The notes: generated from the sequence alone by a model not told the origin. A stretch of DNA of 64,000 bases from JACVRW01 sp963821275 (GCA_963821275.1 CAWGDF010000008.1:186001-250000); one strand, 5' to 3'. Numbered from the stretch's first letter, positions 39,160-48,569 are shown. A program made the numbers and translations.

Positions 39160-39807
39160 ATGCAGATCGGCCGCGCCCACAGCTCCCTCGTTCCGATGGT
39201 CCTCGAGCAGACCCCGCGTGGGGAGCGCTCGTTCGACATCTACTCGCGCCTGCTCGGTGAGCGCATCGTGTTCATCGGCCAGCCCATCGACGACGATCTG
39301 GCCAACCTGGTCGTCGCCCAGCTGCTGCACCTCGAGTCCGACGACCCCGACAAGGACGTGTCCGTGTACGTCAACTCCCCGGGCGGCTCGCTGCATGCGG
39401 GGCTCGCCATCTACGACGCGATGCAGTACGTGCGCCCCGACGTCGCCACCATCTGTTACGGGATGGCAATGTCGGCCGGGTCGCTGATCCTCGCCGGTGG
39501 CGCCAAGGGCAAGCGCCTCTCACTGCCGAACGCGCGAATCCTCATCCACCAGCCGTCCTCCGGCTTCCAGGGCCAGTCCTCGGACATCGAGATCCACGCC
39601 CGGGAGATCCTGGAGCTGCGACGGCGCCTGGAGGAGATCTACGCCCGCCACACCGGCCAGGACACCGAGCAGATTCACGACGACATGGACCGCGACCGCT
39701 TCTTCGGGGCCGATGAGGCCGTGAGCTACGGGCTGGTGGACCGGATCATCACCGAGCGCGAGCTGCGGCGCAGGCCGTCGGGGTTCGCGGGGACCCGCGT
39801 GGGCTGA
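39160..39807 (+). CDS. clpP: ClpP-family serine protease
   Basis: A 215-residue ClpP. The order is standard: VFIGQPIDDDLANLVVAQLL, YVNSPGGSLHAGLAIYDAM, then the catalytic Ser in CYGMAMSAGSLILAGG, His in ARILIHQPSSGFQGQSSDIE and Asp in MDRDRFFGADEAVSYGLVD. The usual GMAASM around the nucleophile reads GMAMSA here, which is conservative. GAAGGAG lies 12 nt before the ATG. No Clp ATPase or second clpP is visible next to it. Confidence 0.9.
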   Translation: MQIGRAHSSLVPMVLEQTPRGERSFDIYSRLLGERIVFIGQPIDDDLANLVVAQLLHLESDDPDKDVSVYVNSPGGSLHAGLAIYDAMQYVRPDVATICYGMAMSAGSLILAGGAKGKRLSLPNARILIHQPSSGFQGQSSDIEIHAREILELRRRLEEIYARHTGQDTEQIHDDMDRDRFFGADEAVSYGLVDRIITERELRRRPSGFAGTRVG

Positions 39808-39846
39808 TTCCCCCGGGCAGGCCCCGGCGCCTGCCATTCTGGATTC

Positions 39847-41163
39847 ATGGCGAAGCTGTCGCTGCTGGCCCTGCTCGCGCTGGCGCTCGCGGCGGGCTGC
39901 GACGCCGGCGAGCGGTTGCGGGCCGAGCGTGACGGACGGACGGCCGCGGCTGCCGCGCCCAGCGGCGAGCGCGCGCGAGCCGTCACCCGCGCCGGCCTCA
40001 TGGAGCACCTACGCGCGCTGCAGGAGATCGCCGAACGCCACGGCGGCAATCGGGCGGCGGGGACGCCGGGCAACGCGGCGACGGTGGCCTATGTGAGCGC
40101 CCGCCTGCGAGAGGCGGGCTTCGAGGTCGGGCTCCAGCCGGTGGAGTTCCCGTTCTTCCGCGTGCGGGCGGCGCGGCTCGTCGCGGACGGGCGGCGGCTG
40201 CGGCCGGGCGAGGACTTCCGCGTGCTCACCTACTCCGGCTCCGGCCGTGTCGCGGGGAAGGCCCGGGCCGCGGCTGGGCTGGGGTGCCGGCAGGCCGACT
40301 TCGCCCGGCTGCCCGAGGGTGCCGTGGCGCTGGTGCGCCGCGGCCGCTGCCTGTTCTCGGTCAAGGCCCGCAACGCCGAGCGGGCTGGGGCCGGGGCGGT
40401 GCTGCTGACGGACCCGGAGGTCGGCGACGAGCCGTTCAGCGCCACCCTCGGCGCCCCCGGGATCGGCCTGCCCGTGGTGGCGCTGGGGGCCCAGGCCGCC
40501 CGGCGTCTGCGGCCGGGCGCGCGCGCCCGGCTCGCCGTGCGCACGGTGTCCGAGCGCCGCACGACCCACAACGTGCTGGCCGAGGGTGGCGGCACGACAC
40601 CGGACCGCGTGCTGATGGCCGGCGGCCACCTCGACTCGGTGCGGGCCGGGCCCGGCCTCAACGACAACGGCAGCGGAGTGGCGGCCCTGCTCGAGGTGGC
40701 CGAGGCGCTCGCGCCGCGCAGCGGAGGCGCCCGCGTGCGACTTGCCTTCTGGGCCGCCGAGGAGCTCGGCCTCTACGGGTCGCGGCGCTACGTGCGCGGC
40801 CTCTCCTCCTCCGAGCGCCGGCGCATCGAGGGCTACGTGAACCTCGACATGGTGGGCTCGCCCAACGCGGTGGTCGAGGTCTACGGCGGGGCCCCGCGCA
40901 TCGAGCGCGCGCTGCGGCGCGCGCTCGGCGGGCGCGTGCCGGAGGCGCGGCTGGGCGGAGGCTCGGACCACGCGCCGTTCCGGCGAGCCGGCATCCCGGT
41001 CGGGGGCATATTCACCGGCGCCTCGGAGGACGGCCCGGGCGACCGGCCGCGAGACCCCTGCTACCACCGCCGCTGCGACACGATCGACAACGTCGACCGC
41101 CGAGTGCTCCTGCGTACGGCGCGTGCGGCGGCGCAGGCGCTCGCCGGGCTTCAGGCGAAGTAG
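39847..41163 (+). CDS. Secreted M28 aminopeptidase with PA domain
   Basis: A 438-residue lipoprotein (lipobox ALAAGC). The M28 catalytic domain follows a protease-associated insertion. Zinc and catalytic residues are visible: GGHLDSVRAGPGLNDNGSG, LAFWAAEELGLYGSRRYVRG, YVNLDMVGSPNAV and the last zinc His in PCYHRRCDTIDNV. CATTCT (39835-39840) lies 6 nt before the ATG. It would cut N-terminal residues from peptides outside the cell. The 3' end overlaps the convergent antiporter by 13 bp. Confidence 0.9.
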   Translation: MAKLSLLALLALALAAGCDAGERLRAERDGRTAAAAAPSGERARAVTRAGLMEHLRALQEIAERHGGNRAAGTPGNAATVAYVSARLREAGFEVGLQPVEFPFFRVRAARLVADGRRLRPGEDFRVLTYSGSGRVAGKARAAAGLGCRQADFARLPEGAVALVRRGRCLFSVKARNAERAGAGAVLLTDPEVGDEPFSATLGAPGIGLPVVALGAQAARRLRPGARARLAVRTVSERRTTHNVLAEGGGTTPDRVLMAGGHLDSVRAGPGLNDNGSGVAALLEVAEALAPRSGGARVRLAFWAAEELGLYGSRRYVRGLSSSERRRIEGYVNLDMVGSPNAVVEVYGGAPRIERALRRALGGRVPEARLGGGSDHAPFRRAGIPVGGIFTGASEDGPGDRPRDPCYHRRCDTIDNVDRRVLLRTARAAAQALAGLQAK

Positions 41164-42230
41164 AAGACCAGCCCGAGCACGGCGTACAGCGCCAGCAGCT
41201 GCACGCCCTCGAACCAGTTCGACTCGCCCTCCTGGGTCACGAGGTTCGCGATCAGCACCGCGAACAGGAGGCCGCCCAGCTCGTAGCCGTTGAACACCAG
41301 CGCCATCGGGTTCGGCCCCACCACGAACGAGGCCAGCACCAGCATGGGGGCCACGAACAGCGCGATCTGGGCGCTGGAGCCGATCGCGATGTTCACGGCC
41401 AGGTCCATCTTGTCCTTGGCCGCGACCAGCACGGCCACCCAGTGCTCGGCGGCGTTGCCCACGATCGCGACGATGAACACGCCGACGAAGAACTCGGACA
41501 GCCCGATCTCCTCGGAGGCCTCGGTGATGGAGCCCACCAGGATCTCGCTCATCAGCCCCACTGCCAGCGCGGAGATCGCCAGATACAGCGCGGCGCGCCG
41601 CACCGTCCAGTGGTGCGTTTCCACTTCCTCCTCGTCGTAGGGGTTGAACACGGCCCGGTGGGTCTTGAGCGAGAACAGCAGGCCGAGCACGTAACTCAGG
41701 AGCAGGATGAGCGACACGCCGAGCGACAGCTTCTCCAGGTCGGAGCCGAAGTTGACCCGCTCCTCGCCGACTCCGGGGAGCCCGCCGCCGTGGATCAGCT
41801 GGAAGATCGCCGGGAAGATCAGTGCGGCCAGCGCCAGCATCAGCATGGCCGACTGGGCGTTGGCCGCCGTCTGGCTGAAGGTCTGCTTCTCCCGCGGTAG
41901 GCCGCCGACCACCATGGCCGCGCCCATCACCAGCAGGATGTTTCCGATCACCGAGCCCACGATCGAGGCCTTCACCACCTCCTGCAGGCCCTCGAGCAGC
42001 GCGAAGAAGGCGATGATCAGCTCCGGCGCGTTGCCGAAGGTCACGTTCAGGAGCCCGCCGATGCCCGGGCCGGTCCGCGCGGCGATGGCCTCGGTGGCCT
42101 CGCCCATGACCGCAGCGCACGGGATCACCGCGAGCGCCGCGGCCCCGAAGATCAGCACCGGCCCCGCGTGCACCAGCTCGAGCACAACTGCGACCGGGAT
42201 GAAGATGCCGAGGAAGTAGATCGGGCGCAC
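41151..42230 (-). CDS. Calcium/proton antiporter (CaCA, ChaA/Cax type)
   Basis: A 359-residue transporter with about eleven helices in two halves. The acidic alpha-repeat motifs are GGLLNVTFGNAPELIIAFFA and FVGVFIVAIVGNAAEHWVAV, the Cax signature. It probably exports Ca2+ in exchange for H+. The start is GTG 42230, with TAGGCT (42247-42242) 11 nt upstream. Confidence 0.9.
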   Translation of the reverse strand: MRPIYFLGIFIPVAVVLELVHAGPVLIFGAAALAVIPCAAVMGEATEAIAARTGPGIGGLLNVTFGNAPELIIAFFALLEGLQEVVKASIVGSVIGNILLVMGAAMVVGGLPREKQTFSQTAANAQSAMLMLALAALIFPAIFQLIHGGGLPGVGEERVNFGSDLEKLSLGVSLILLLSYVLGLLFSLKTHRAVFNPYDEEEVETHHWTVRRAALYLAISALAVGLMSEILVGSITEASEEIGLSEFFVGVFIVAIVGNAAEHWVAVLVAAKDKMDLAVNIAIGSSAQIALFVAPMLVLASFVVGPNPMALVFNGYELGGLLFAVLIANLVTQEGESNWFEGVQLLALYAVLGLVFYFA

Positions 42231-42286
42231 GAGCGCGCGGAAGCCTACGGCCTCCGGACCCGGGGTACCCTCAACCCGAGGAGACG

Positions 42287-43690
42287 GTGATCGACCACGT
42301 CAACAACCTGAAGCTTCAGCACCTGGTCGAGCTGTCCAAGCTGGGCGATAACTGTGCCGGGCTGGAGGAGCAGATCGAGGCCTGGCTCGAGAGCCACGAT
42401 GTGGTCTACGCCGGCAGCACGATCCCGTTCGTGCTCATGCCGCATTTCGTCTCGCCGGGACAGCTGCGGCGGGTCCGGCGCGCGGTGCACAGCCTGTCCG
42501 CGGTGCTGGACCGCTTCTGCGACGCCTACGCCGGCGACGCCGCTCTGCGCGAGGAGCTGGCGCTGCCCCCGCGCGAGGACGCCCTGATCCGCCTCGACCC
42601 GGGCTTCACCCGGCCGCTGCGCATCTGCAGGCTCGACGCTTTCCTGGCCGGCTACGACGTCAAGTTCCTGGAGTTCAACGCCGACTCTCCCGCCGGGATC
42701 GGCTACACCGACGTGCTCGCCGAGGGGCTGCGGCAGGCCATCGACCTTCCGCGCGTGAACGCCGAGTTCGAGACGGCCTACACGCCGATGCTGCCGCTGC
42801 TGATCGAGACCCTGACCGGGGCCTACGGCGAGCTGCGCGGCGAGCGCCGCGATCTGCCGGAGACGCCCCGCCTGGCGCTGGTCGACGTCGCGGGCGGCCC
42901 GTCGGAGCCGGAGTTCCGCATCGTCTGCGCGGCGGCCGAGGCCGCCGGCGTCGAGGCGCTCTGGGGGACGCTCGATGACGTGGCCTATGACGGCTCGCTG
43001 CTGCGCGTGCACGACCAGCCGGTGCACCTGGTCTACCGCCGCGCTCTGCTCGAGGACCTTCCGGAGGGTGACCTCGTGGCCGCGGCTCGGGACCGGCGCG
43101 CCGCCGTGGTCAACCCCTTCCGGGCCCGGGTGGCCAACAACAAGAAGCTGTTCGCGCTCCTGGGCGACGAGCGCTTCGCCCACCTGGTGGGCGAGCCCAA
43201 CCGGCGCGTGATCGAGGAGACGATTCCCTGGACGCGCGTGCTCGGCCCCGGCCGGACCAGCTACGGCGACTGGGTCGTGGACCTGCTGCAGTTCGTCTCG
43301 GACAACCGTGAGCGGCTGGTGCTCAAGCCGGCCTCCGACTACGGCGGTCACGGCGTCTCGCTCGGGATGGAGACCGACCAGTCGCGCTGGGACCGCCTGA
43401 TCGAGGAGCATTCCGACGAGGGCGACTACGTCGTCCAGGAGTACGTGCCCGTGCCCGAGGAGATGTTTCCCACGGTCGAGGACGGCCACGTGCAGATGCG
43501 ACTGAAACGCTTCAACATCAACCCGTTCGGGATCGGGGGCCGGTACGCCGGGATGATCACCCGCATCTCCGATCGGGCCGTGATCAACGTCTCGGCCGGC
43601 GGGGGGCTGCTGCCCAGCGTGGTGGGCCGCCACCGGCAGCGCCTGCTGGCCGAGGAAGAGGAGGAGTCCGCCAGTGAAGAGCTCGTCTGA
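42287..43690 (+). CDS. ATP-grasp-like protein (possibly circularly permuted)
   Basis: A 467-residue protein with features of glutathionylspermidine-synthase or circularly permuted ATP-grasp enzymes: FLEFNADSPAGIGYTDVLAE, then VNPFRARVANNKKLFALLG, RLVLKPASDYGGHGVSLGME and YVVQEYVPVPEEMFPTVEDG. The Asn/Lys/Glu pattern suggests ATP-dependent ligation of a carboxylate to an amine. GAGGAG lies 3 nt before GTG 42287 and TACCCT at 42266-42271. It overlaps by 17 bp the following ferritin-like gene, forming a two-gene unit. The substrate is unknown. Confidence 0.7.
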   Translation: MIDHVNNLKLQHLVELSKLGDNCAGLEEQIEAWLESHDVVYAGSTIPFVLMPHFVSPGQLRRVRRAVHSLSAVLDRFCDAYAGDAALREELALPPREDALIRLDPGFTRPLRICRLDAFLAGYDVKFLEFNADSPAGIGYTDVLAEGLRQAIDLPRVNAEFETAYTPMLPLLIETLTGAYGELRGERRDLPETPRLALVDVAGGPSEPEFRIVCAAAEAAGVEALWGTLDDVAYDGSLLRVHDQPVHLVYRRALLEDLPEGDLVAAARDRRAAVVNPFRARVANNKKLFALLGDERFAHLVGEPNRRVIEETIPWTRVLGPGRTSYGDWVVDLLQFVSDNRERLVLKPASDYGGHGVSLGMETDQSRWDRLIEEHSDEGDYVVQEYVPVPEEMFPTVEDGHVQMRLKRFNINPFGIGGRYAGMITRISDRAVINVSAGGGLLPSVVGRHRQRLLAEEEEESASEELV

Positions 43691-44837
43691 CCGGCCGCTG
43701 GGCTACGACGTCGACGTCAACGCCACGCGTTTCTCCAACTACTTCCACGTGCTGCGCGAGATGGTGCATTTCAGCAACGGCTGGATGCCGCTGGTGCCCG
43801 AATGGGAGAGGAAGTACGCCCTGGGCGACCACGTGCACGACGACGCCCGGGCGCTCACGAAGATCAAGCGCCGCCTCTACGAGCTGCGCACACCGAGCGA
43901 CTACCCCGGCGCGCCCTCGCCCGAGCTGGCCGGCCTGCTCGACCGGATAGCCGGCGCCGAGTCGGCGGCGAGCTACCTGGAGGTCGCCTACGGGGAGGCC
44001 AAGCCGGCGCTGATCGCCGCGATGAGGATGCACCTCGACAACCTCGACCCGGTGGCCGACGAGCCCTCGCTGCGCCTGCTGCGGCAGGTGGTCGAGCGTC
44101 AGGAGCGCCACGTGAGCGAGCTGGGGCGGCCGGCGGGCGGGCCGGCGGGGGACGTCGGCGCGCCGCCCGTGCGGCTGCGGACCCAGCCGCGCGGGCTGCG
44201 CGTGCTCCCGCCCCTGGATGAGCCCCTCCGGGACGAGTTCGTCACGGTCAGCGAGACCGGCGACCCGTACCTGACCCAGGACCTCTACGTCAACGGAGCG
44301 GAGAACCACGTGCCGGTGGAGCGCGCCGAGCAGCAGCACTTCTTCCACGGCCTGATGGACGCCGAGCTGTCGGCGGCGGAGCTCATGGCCCGCAACTCCC
44401 ACGAGCACCCTGAGATGCCCTGGGACTTCCACGTGGACATGGCCCGCCAGAACTGGGACGAGGTCCGCCATGCGCGGCTGCACGACCTGCTCATGAAGGA
44501 CGAGCTGGGTTGCCGCTGGGGCGACTTCCCCGTGGGCTTCACCTACTTCAGGTCCATCTACGCCTACGACCTGCTGGGGCGGCTCTGCCTGTTCAACGGC
44601 ACCAGCGAGCAGCGCGCCATGTGGCGCCACTCGCACCGGCGCAAGACCCTCATGGAGCTGGGCCAGCGACGGGTGGCGCTGGTGTTCGACTACCTGCTCG
44701 CCGACGAGGTGCCGCACGTGCACAACGGCGTGCGCTGGGGCGCCTACCTGCTCGGCGGCTCCGAGAACGCCTACCGGGAGAGGGTGCGCGAGCTGCGGGG
44801 CGACCTGGACGACGCGGGCGCGCCGGCGCAGGCCTGA
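43674..44837 (+). CDS. DUF455-family ferritin-like protein
   Basis: A 387-residue protein of the DUF455 family. The C-terminal ferritin-like helices show acidic and His residues suitable for a di-iron site: FHGLMDAELSAAELMARNSH, then MARQNWDEVRHARLHDLLM and LLADEVPHVHNGVRWGAYL. The N-terminal ~170 residues are helical and less conserved. Its start lies inside the ATP-grasp gene. The pair suggests an oxidation step linked to amide or peptide formation, but no substrate is known. Confidence 0.8.
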   Translation: MKSSSDRPLGYDVDVNATRFSNYFHVLREMVHFSNGWMPLVPEWERKYALGDHVHDDARALTKIKRRLYELRTPSDYPGAPSPELAGLLDRIAGAESAASYLEVAYGEAKPALIAAMRMHLDNLDPVADEPSLRLLRQVVERQERHVSELGRPAGGPAGDVGAPPVRLRTQPRGLRVLPPLDEPLRDEFVTVSETGDPYLTQDLYVNGAENHVPVERAEQQHFFHGLMDAELSAAELMARNSHEHPEMPWDFHVDMARQNWDEVRHARLHDLLMKDELGCRWGDFPVGFTYFRSIYAYDLLGRLCLFNGTSEQRAMWRHSHRRKTLMELGQRRVALVFDYLLADEVPHVHNGVRWGAYLLGGSENAYRERVRELRGDLDDAGAPAQA

Positions 44838-44851
44838 GCCGGGGCCCGGAC

Positions 44852-45157
44852 CTACTCCTCGTCGTCCTCCTCGGGGTCCTCGCCGTCCTCGATCGCCTCG
44901 GTGCCCACCGCACGCCCGTCGCCGCCGTGGTAGGTGGCCTGGAAGGTCTCGAGCAGCTCGTCGCGGCGCGCCTCGTCCACCGGGACCTCGTCGGCGATCA
45001 GCACCCAGTCGGCTCCCTCGAACTCCTCCAGGTTGAAGATCTCCCCGTCGATCGCAGGAGAATCGTCAACGACGATCATCACCTCGGTCTGCGGATTGAG
45101 GTAGCAGCCGGGGCGGAGAAGGGCGTCCTCGAGCTCGAAACGACGTTCCTCGGCCAT
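44852..45157 (-). CDS. Acidic hypothetical protein
   Basis: A 101-residue protein with a structured core (RPGCYLNPQTEVMIVVDDSP, then IFNLEEFEGADWVLIADEVP) and a very acidic end (EDGEDPEEDDEE). TAGGCT (45172-45167) lies 9 nt before ATG. No domain recognised. Confidence 0.6.
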   Translation of the reverse strand: MAEERRFELEDALLRPGCYLNPQTEVMIVVDDSPAIDGEIFNLEEFEGADWVLIADEVPVDEARRDELLETFQATYHGGDGRAVGTEAIEDGEDPEEDDEE

Positions 45158-45192
45158 GTCGAGCGCAGCCTATACCGGCTGGGCCGTCGGTT

Positions 45193-45591
45193 TCACCCCT
45201 CAAGTGCGCGCAGCTGGCGGTCGATCTCCGCCTCCACGTCGAGCGGCTCCTTTCCCTGCCGCCTGCGGCGCTCGTTGCGGGCGATCACGAGCTGCCGGAC
45301 CTCCTCGCGCAGCGCCGGGTCGCGCTCCGCCGATCCGGCTGTGAGGGCGGCCAGCTCCGCCTCGACGTCGAGCGGGGTCTCCCCGCGCGCCGCCCGCCGC
45401 GCCGCCTTCGCCTCGAGCATCTGCCGGATGTCCTCGCGGGCCTCGGCCTCGGAGGCCGGGCTTGCGCTGTGGTCCATCTCGAAGTCGCCTCGGCCGATGC
45501 CCCCGTACATCCGCCCGACCCCCCAGTAGCTGGCCGCCGCGACCACGACCGCCAGCACCGCGACCACGATCAGGACCGTGCCGAAGTCCAT
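45193..45591 (-). CDS. Membrane-anchored SHOCT-like protein with two repeats
   Basis: A 132-residue protein with one N-terminal membrane helix (FGTVLIVVAVLAVVVAAASY) and two similar helical repeats: REDIRQMLEAKAARRAARGE with TPLDVEAEL, and REEVRQLVIARNERRRRQGK with EPLDVEAEI. SHOCT-like repeats often mediate oligomerisation or lipid/nucleic-acid contacts. TAACCT (45606-45601) lies 9 nt before the ATG. Confidence 0.6.
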   Translation of the reverse strand: MDFGTVLIVVAVLAVVVAAASYWGVGRMYGGIGRGDFEMDHSASPASEAEAREDIRQMLEAKAARRAARGETPLDVEAELAALTAGSAERDPALREEVRQLVIARNERRRRQGKEPLDVEAEIDRQLRALEG

Positions 45592-45636
45592 GCCCAGGCC
45601 AGGTTACGCGCCCTGGTGTACCCTTTCAGAGAAGCG

Positions 45637-45652
45637 TTGACTGACCAATCAA
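45637..45652. promoter_or_regulatory. Inverted repeat upstream of acyl-CoA dehydrogenase
   Basis: TTGACTG and CAATCAA with AC between them, 6 of 7 pairs matching. It follows a TACCCT -10 (45619-45624), so it lies at the likely transcription start. TetR-type repressors of fatty-acid genes use sites of this form. Confidence 0.45.
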
Positions 45653-45690
45653 TCGGGTGGCCGGCGAGCCCCCGCGCCAAGGAGCAGCAC

Positions 45691-46866
45691 GTGGTCGACT
45701 TCACCCTCACCGACGAGCAGAAGGACATCCGCGACCTCGCCCACGACTTCGCGGAGAAGGAGATCCGGCCGGTCGCCTGGGAGCTCGACAAGGACTCGAC
45801 CTTCCCCCGCGAGATCATCGACAAGGCGTGGGAGGTCGGCCTCATGAACTCCCACGTTCCCGAGGAATACGGTGGCCCCGGGCTCGACTACCTGACCGGC
45901 TGTCTCATCGAGGAGGAGTTCGGCTGGGGCTGCTCCGGCATCGGCACCTCGCTGATGTGCAACGGCCTGGCCAGCGCGCCGGTTGGGCTGGGCGGCTCGG
46001 AGGAGATCAAGAAGGAGTACCTCGGCATGCTGACCGAGGAGCCGAAGCTCGCCTCCTTCTGCCTGACCGAGCCCGACGCCGGGTCGGACGTGTCCGGGAT
46101 GCGCACCACCGCGGTCCGCAAGGGCGACAAGTACGTCATCAACGGCACCAAGTGCTTCATCACCAACGGCTCCCACGCCGCCTGGTACACGGTCTACGCC
46201 AAGACCGACAAGGAGGCCGGCCACCGCGGAATCTCCGCTTTCGTGGTGCCCCGTGACGCCGACGGGGTCGTTGTCGACAAGAAGGAGGACAAGCTCGGCC
46301 AGCGCGCCTCCGACACGGCCATGATCTCCTTCAACGACGTGGAGATCCCCGCCGCGAACCTGATCGGCGAGGAGAACAAGGGCTTCAAGCTGGCCATGAT
46401 GACCCTCGACCGCACCCGCCCCGGGGTGTCCGCGATGGCGGTGGGCATAGCCCAGGCCGCGTTCGAGTACGCGCGCGACTATGCCAAGGAGCGTGTGCAG
46501 TTCGGCGTGCCGATCGCCATGCACCAGGCGATCCAGTTCATGATCGCCGACATGGCCACCAAGATCGAGGCGGCGCGGCTGCTCACGTGGAAGTCGGGCG
46601 CGATGCTCGACCGCGGCGAGCGCAACACGCTGATCTCCTCGCACGCCAAGCGCTTTGCCGCCGACACCGCGATGGAGGTGACCGTGGATGCCGTCCAGGT
46701 CTACGGCGGCTACGGCTTCATCAAGGAGTACCCGGTGGAGAAGCTGATGCGCGACGCGAAGATCATGCAGCTCTACGAGGGCACGTCGCAGATCCAGCGG
46801 CTGGTGATCGCGCGCGAGGTGCTGATGCCGCGCCGGGCCGAGGCGCCGGCAGCGGCCGCCGCGTAG
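45691..46866 (+). CDS. Acyl-CoA dehydrogenase
   Basis: A 391-residue flavin enzyme catalysing alpha-beta desaturation of acyl-CoA. Features: LTEPDAGSDVSGMRTTAVRK, the FAD-site segment TNGSHAAWYTVYAKTDKEAG and the catalytic-Glu region MQLYEGTSQIQRLVIAREVL. GTG 45691 has AAGGAG 6 nt upstream and starts the usual VDFTLTDEQKDIRDLAHDFA. Substrate chain length cannot be read off. Neighbours suggest fatty-acid or branched-chain acyl metabolism. Confidence 0.9.
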   Translation: MVDFTLTDEQKDIRDLAHDFAEKEIRPVAWELDKDSTFPREIIDKAWEVGLMNSHVPEEYGGPGLDYLTGCLIEEEFGWGCSGIGTSLMCNGLASAPVGLGGSEEIKKEYLGMLTEEPKLASFCLTEPDAGSDVSGMRTTAVRKGDKYVINGTKCFITNGSHAAWYTVYAKTDKEAGHRGISAFVVPRDADGVVVDKKEDKLGQRASDTAMISFNDVEIPAANLIGEENKGFKLAMMTLDRTRPGVSAMAVGIAQAAFEYARDYAKERVQFGVPIAMHQAIQFMIADMATKIEAARLLTWKSGAMLDRGERNTLISSHAKRFAADTAMEVTVDAVQVYGGYGFIKEYPVEKLMRDAKIMQLYEGTSQIQRLVIAREVLMPRRAEAPAAAAA

Positions 46867-46901
46867 CGACTCCCGACGCGGCGCGGGAGAATGCCCGTGT
46901 C

Positions 46902-48569
46902 GTGAGCGAAGCAGCGAACGGCGCGACGTCCGATCAGGTGGCCGCCGGCTGGGGCGAGCTGCGCGATGCGCGCTGGGAGGCGGCTCGTGAGCTCTTCCGG
47001 GCGGCTCTGGCTCTCGAGGAGACGCCCGAGGCGTTCGAGGGGCTGAGCTGGGCAGCGTGGTGGCTGGATGACGAGGAGGCCGTGTTCGCAGCTCGGGAGG
47101 GCGCTTACCGGCTGTACAGCAAACGGGAGGATGCCGCCGGGGCGGCCCGGATGGCGACGTGGTTGGCCGCCGATCAGCTCGACTTCTGCGGTGCCTGGGC
47201 GGTGGCGAGCGGGTGGCTGCAGCGGGCGCACCGTCTGCTGGATCCGCTCGAGCCCGGACCGGAGCATGGCTGGCTGGCGTTCCACGAGGGCTATCTCGCC
47301 CACGCGGACGGCGACACGGTCACGGCAACCGAGCTGGCCGCGCACGCCACGGAGCTCGGGCGGCGCTTCGGGATCGTCGACCTGGAGATGCTCGGGCTCG
47401 CGCTCGAGGGCGCGACGCTGGTCGGCTGCGCGCGCGTGGGCGAGGGCATGCGCTGTCTCGACGAGGCCACGGCGACGGCCCTCGGAGCGGACACCGCGAT
47501 CCCGATCTCGAGCGCCTGGACGTTCTGCATCCTGGTCGGCGCCTGCGCGGCCACGTTGGACTATGAGCGGGCGTCCGAGTGGTGTGACCGGATCGCCGAG
47601 TTCGCCGAGCGCTTCGGAAGTCGCTACATGCTCGCTTTCTGTCGCGCGGAGTACGGCGCGGTCGATCTCTGGCGTGGCCGTTGGGGGGATGCCGAGGCGA
47701 TGCTGGAGGCGTCGGTCGAGGACTATTCGCGCTCACGCCCGGCATGGGTCGGCGGCCCGCTCGCAGAGTTGGCCGAGCTGAGGCGGCGGCAGGGGAGGCC
47801 GGCGGACGCGGAGCGGCTGCTGGAGCGGGCGGGCGCCTCCTCCAAGGCCCATCTCTGCCGGGCCCGACTCGCGTTGGACCGGGGGAAGACGCGGCAGGCG
47901 GTTGACCTGCTCGAGCGGTTGCTGCGGCAGCTGCCTTCCGATCGTTCGTTGGACCGCGTGCCGGCGCTCGAGCTGCTCGTGCACGGGCGGGCGGCGCGGG
48001 GCGAGGTCGAGGAGGCGGACTCGGCGGTCGCGGCGCTACGCGAGGTGCAGCGGCAGGTCGGCACGGCGCCGCTGCGTGCTTGTGCCGACCTGGCCGAGGG
48101 CGTGCTCGCCTGCGCGCGCGGGGACCACGATCGTGCTCGCGCTCTGCTCGAGGACGCGGTCGATTGCTTTGAGCGCAGCGGCGCGCCGTTCGAGGCCGCG
48201 CGGGCGCGGCTCGAGCTGGCCACCTGCCTGATTGCACTCGGTCGCGTCGAGGTGGCCGAGAGTGAGGCGACCGGCGCGTTGGATCGACTGATCGAGCTGG
48301 GGGCGGAGCTCGACGCCGGGCGCGCCCGGCGCATCCTCGCGTCCGTCGCCGGTGTGCCGCTGGGGGAGCTGACCCCGCGGGAGCGAGAGGTGCTGCAGCT
48401 GCTCGCCGACGGGCTGACGAACCGGCAGATCGCGGAGCGGCTGGTCGTGAGCGAGCACACGGTGCACCGGCACGTCACGAATCTGCTGCGCAAGCTCGAT
48501 CTGCCCTCCCGCACGGCCGCCGCCGCCCATGCCGTGCGGTCCGGTCTGGTCGATCGCTCCCACAGATAG
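46902..48569 (+). CDS. LuxR-family regulator with TPR-like region
   Basis: A 555-residue regulator. The long N-terminal part consists of TPR-like helices (GWGELRDARWEAARELFRAA, EGYLAHADGDTVTATELAAH and others). The C-terminal DNA-binding LuxR domain reads LTPREREVLQLLADGLTNRQ followed by IAERLVVSEHTVHRHVTNLL. An AAA-type domain, as in the LAL regulators, is absent. GTG 46902 is the first good start after the acyl-CoA dehydrogenase stop, 35 bp downstream. It could regulate the adjacent methyltransferase and hydrolase genes. Confidence 0.85.
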   Translation: MSEAANGATSDQVAAGWGELRDARWEAARELFRAALALEETPEAFEGLSWAAWWLDDEEAVFAAREGAYRLYSKREDAAGAARMATWLAADQLDFCGAWAVASGWLQRAHRLLDPLEPGPEHGWLAFHEGYLAHADGDTVTATELAAHATELGRRFGIVDLEMLGLALEGATLVGCARVGEGMRCLDEATATALGADTAIPISSAWTFCILVGACAATLDYERASEWCDRIAEFAERFGSRYMLAFCRAEYGAVDLWRGRWGDAEAMLEASVEDYSRSRPAWVGGPLAELAELRRRQGRPADAERLLERAGASSKAHLCRARLALDRGKTRQAVDLLERLLRQLPSDRSLDRVPALELLVHGRAARGEVEEADSAVAALREVQRQVGTAPLRACADLAEGVLACARGDHDRARALLEDAVDCFERSGAPFEAARARLELATCLIALGRVEVAESEATGALDRLIELGAELDAGRARRILASVAGVPLGELTPREREVLQLLADGLTNRQIAERLVVSEHTVHRHVTNLLRKLDLPSRTAAAAHAVRSGLVDRSHR

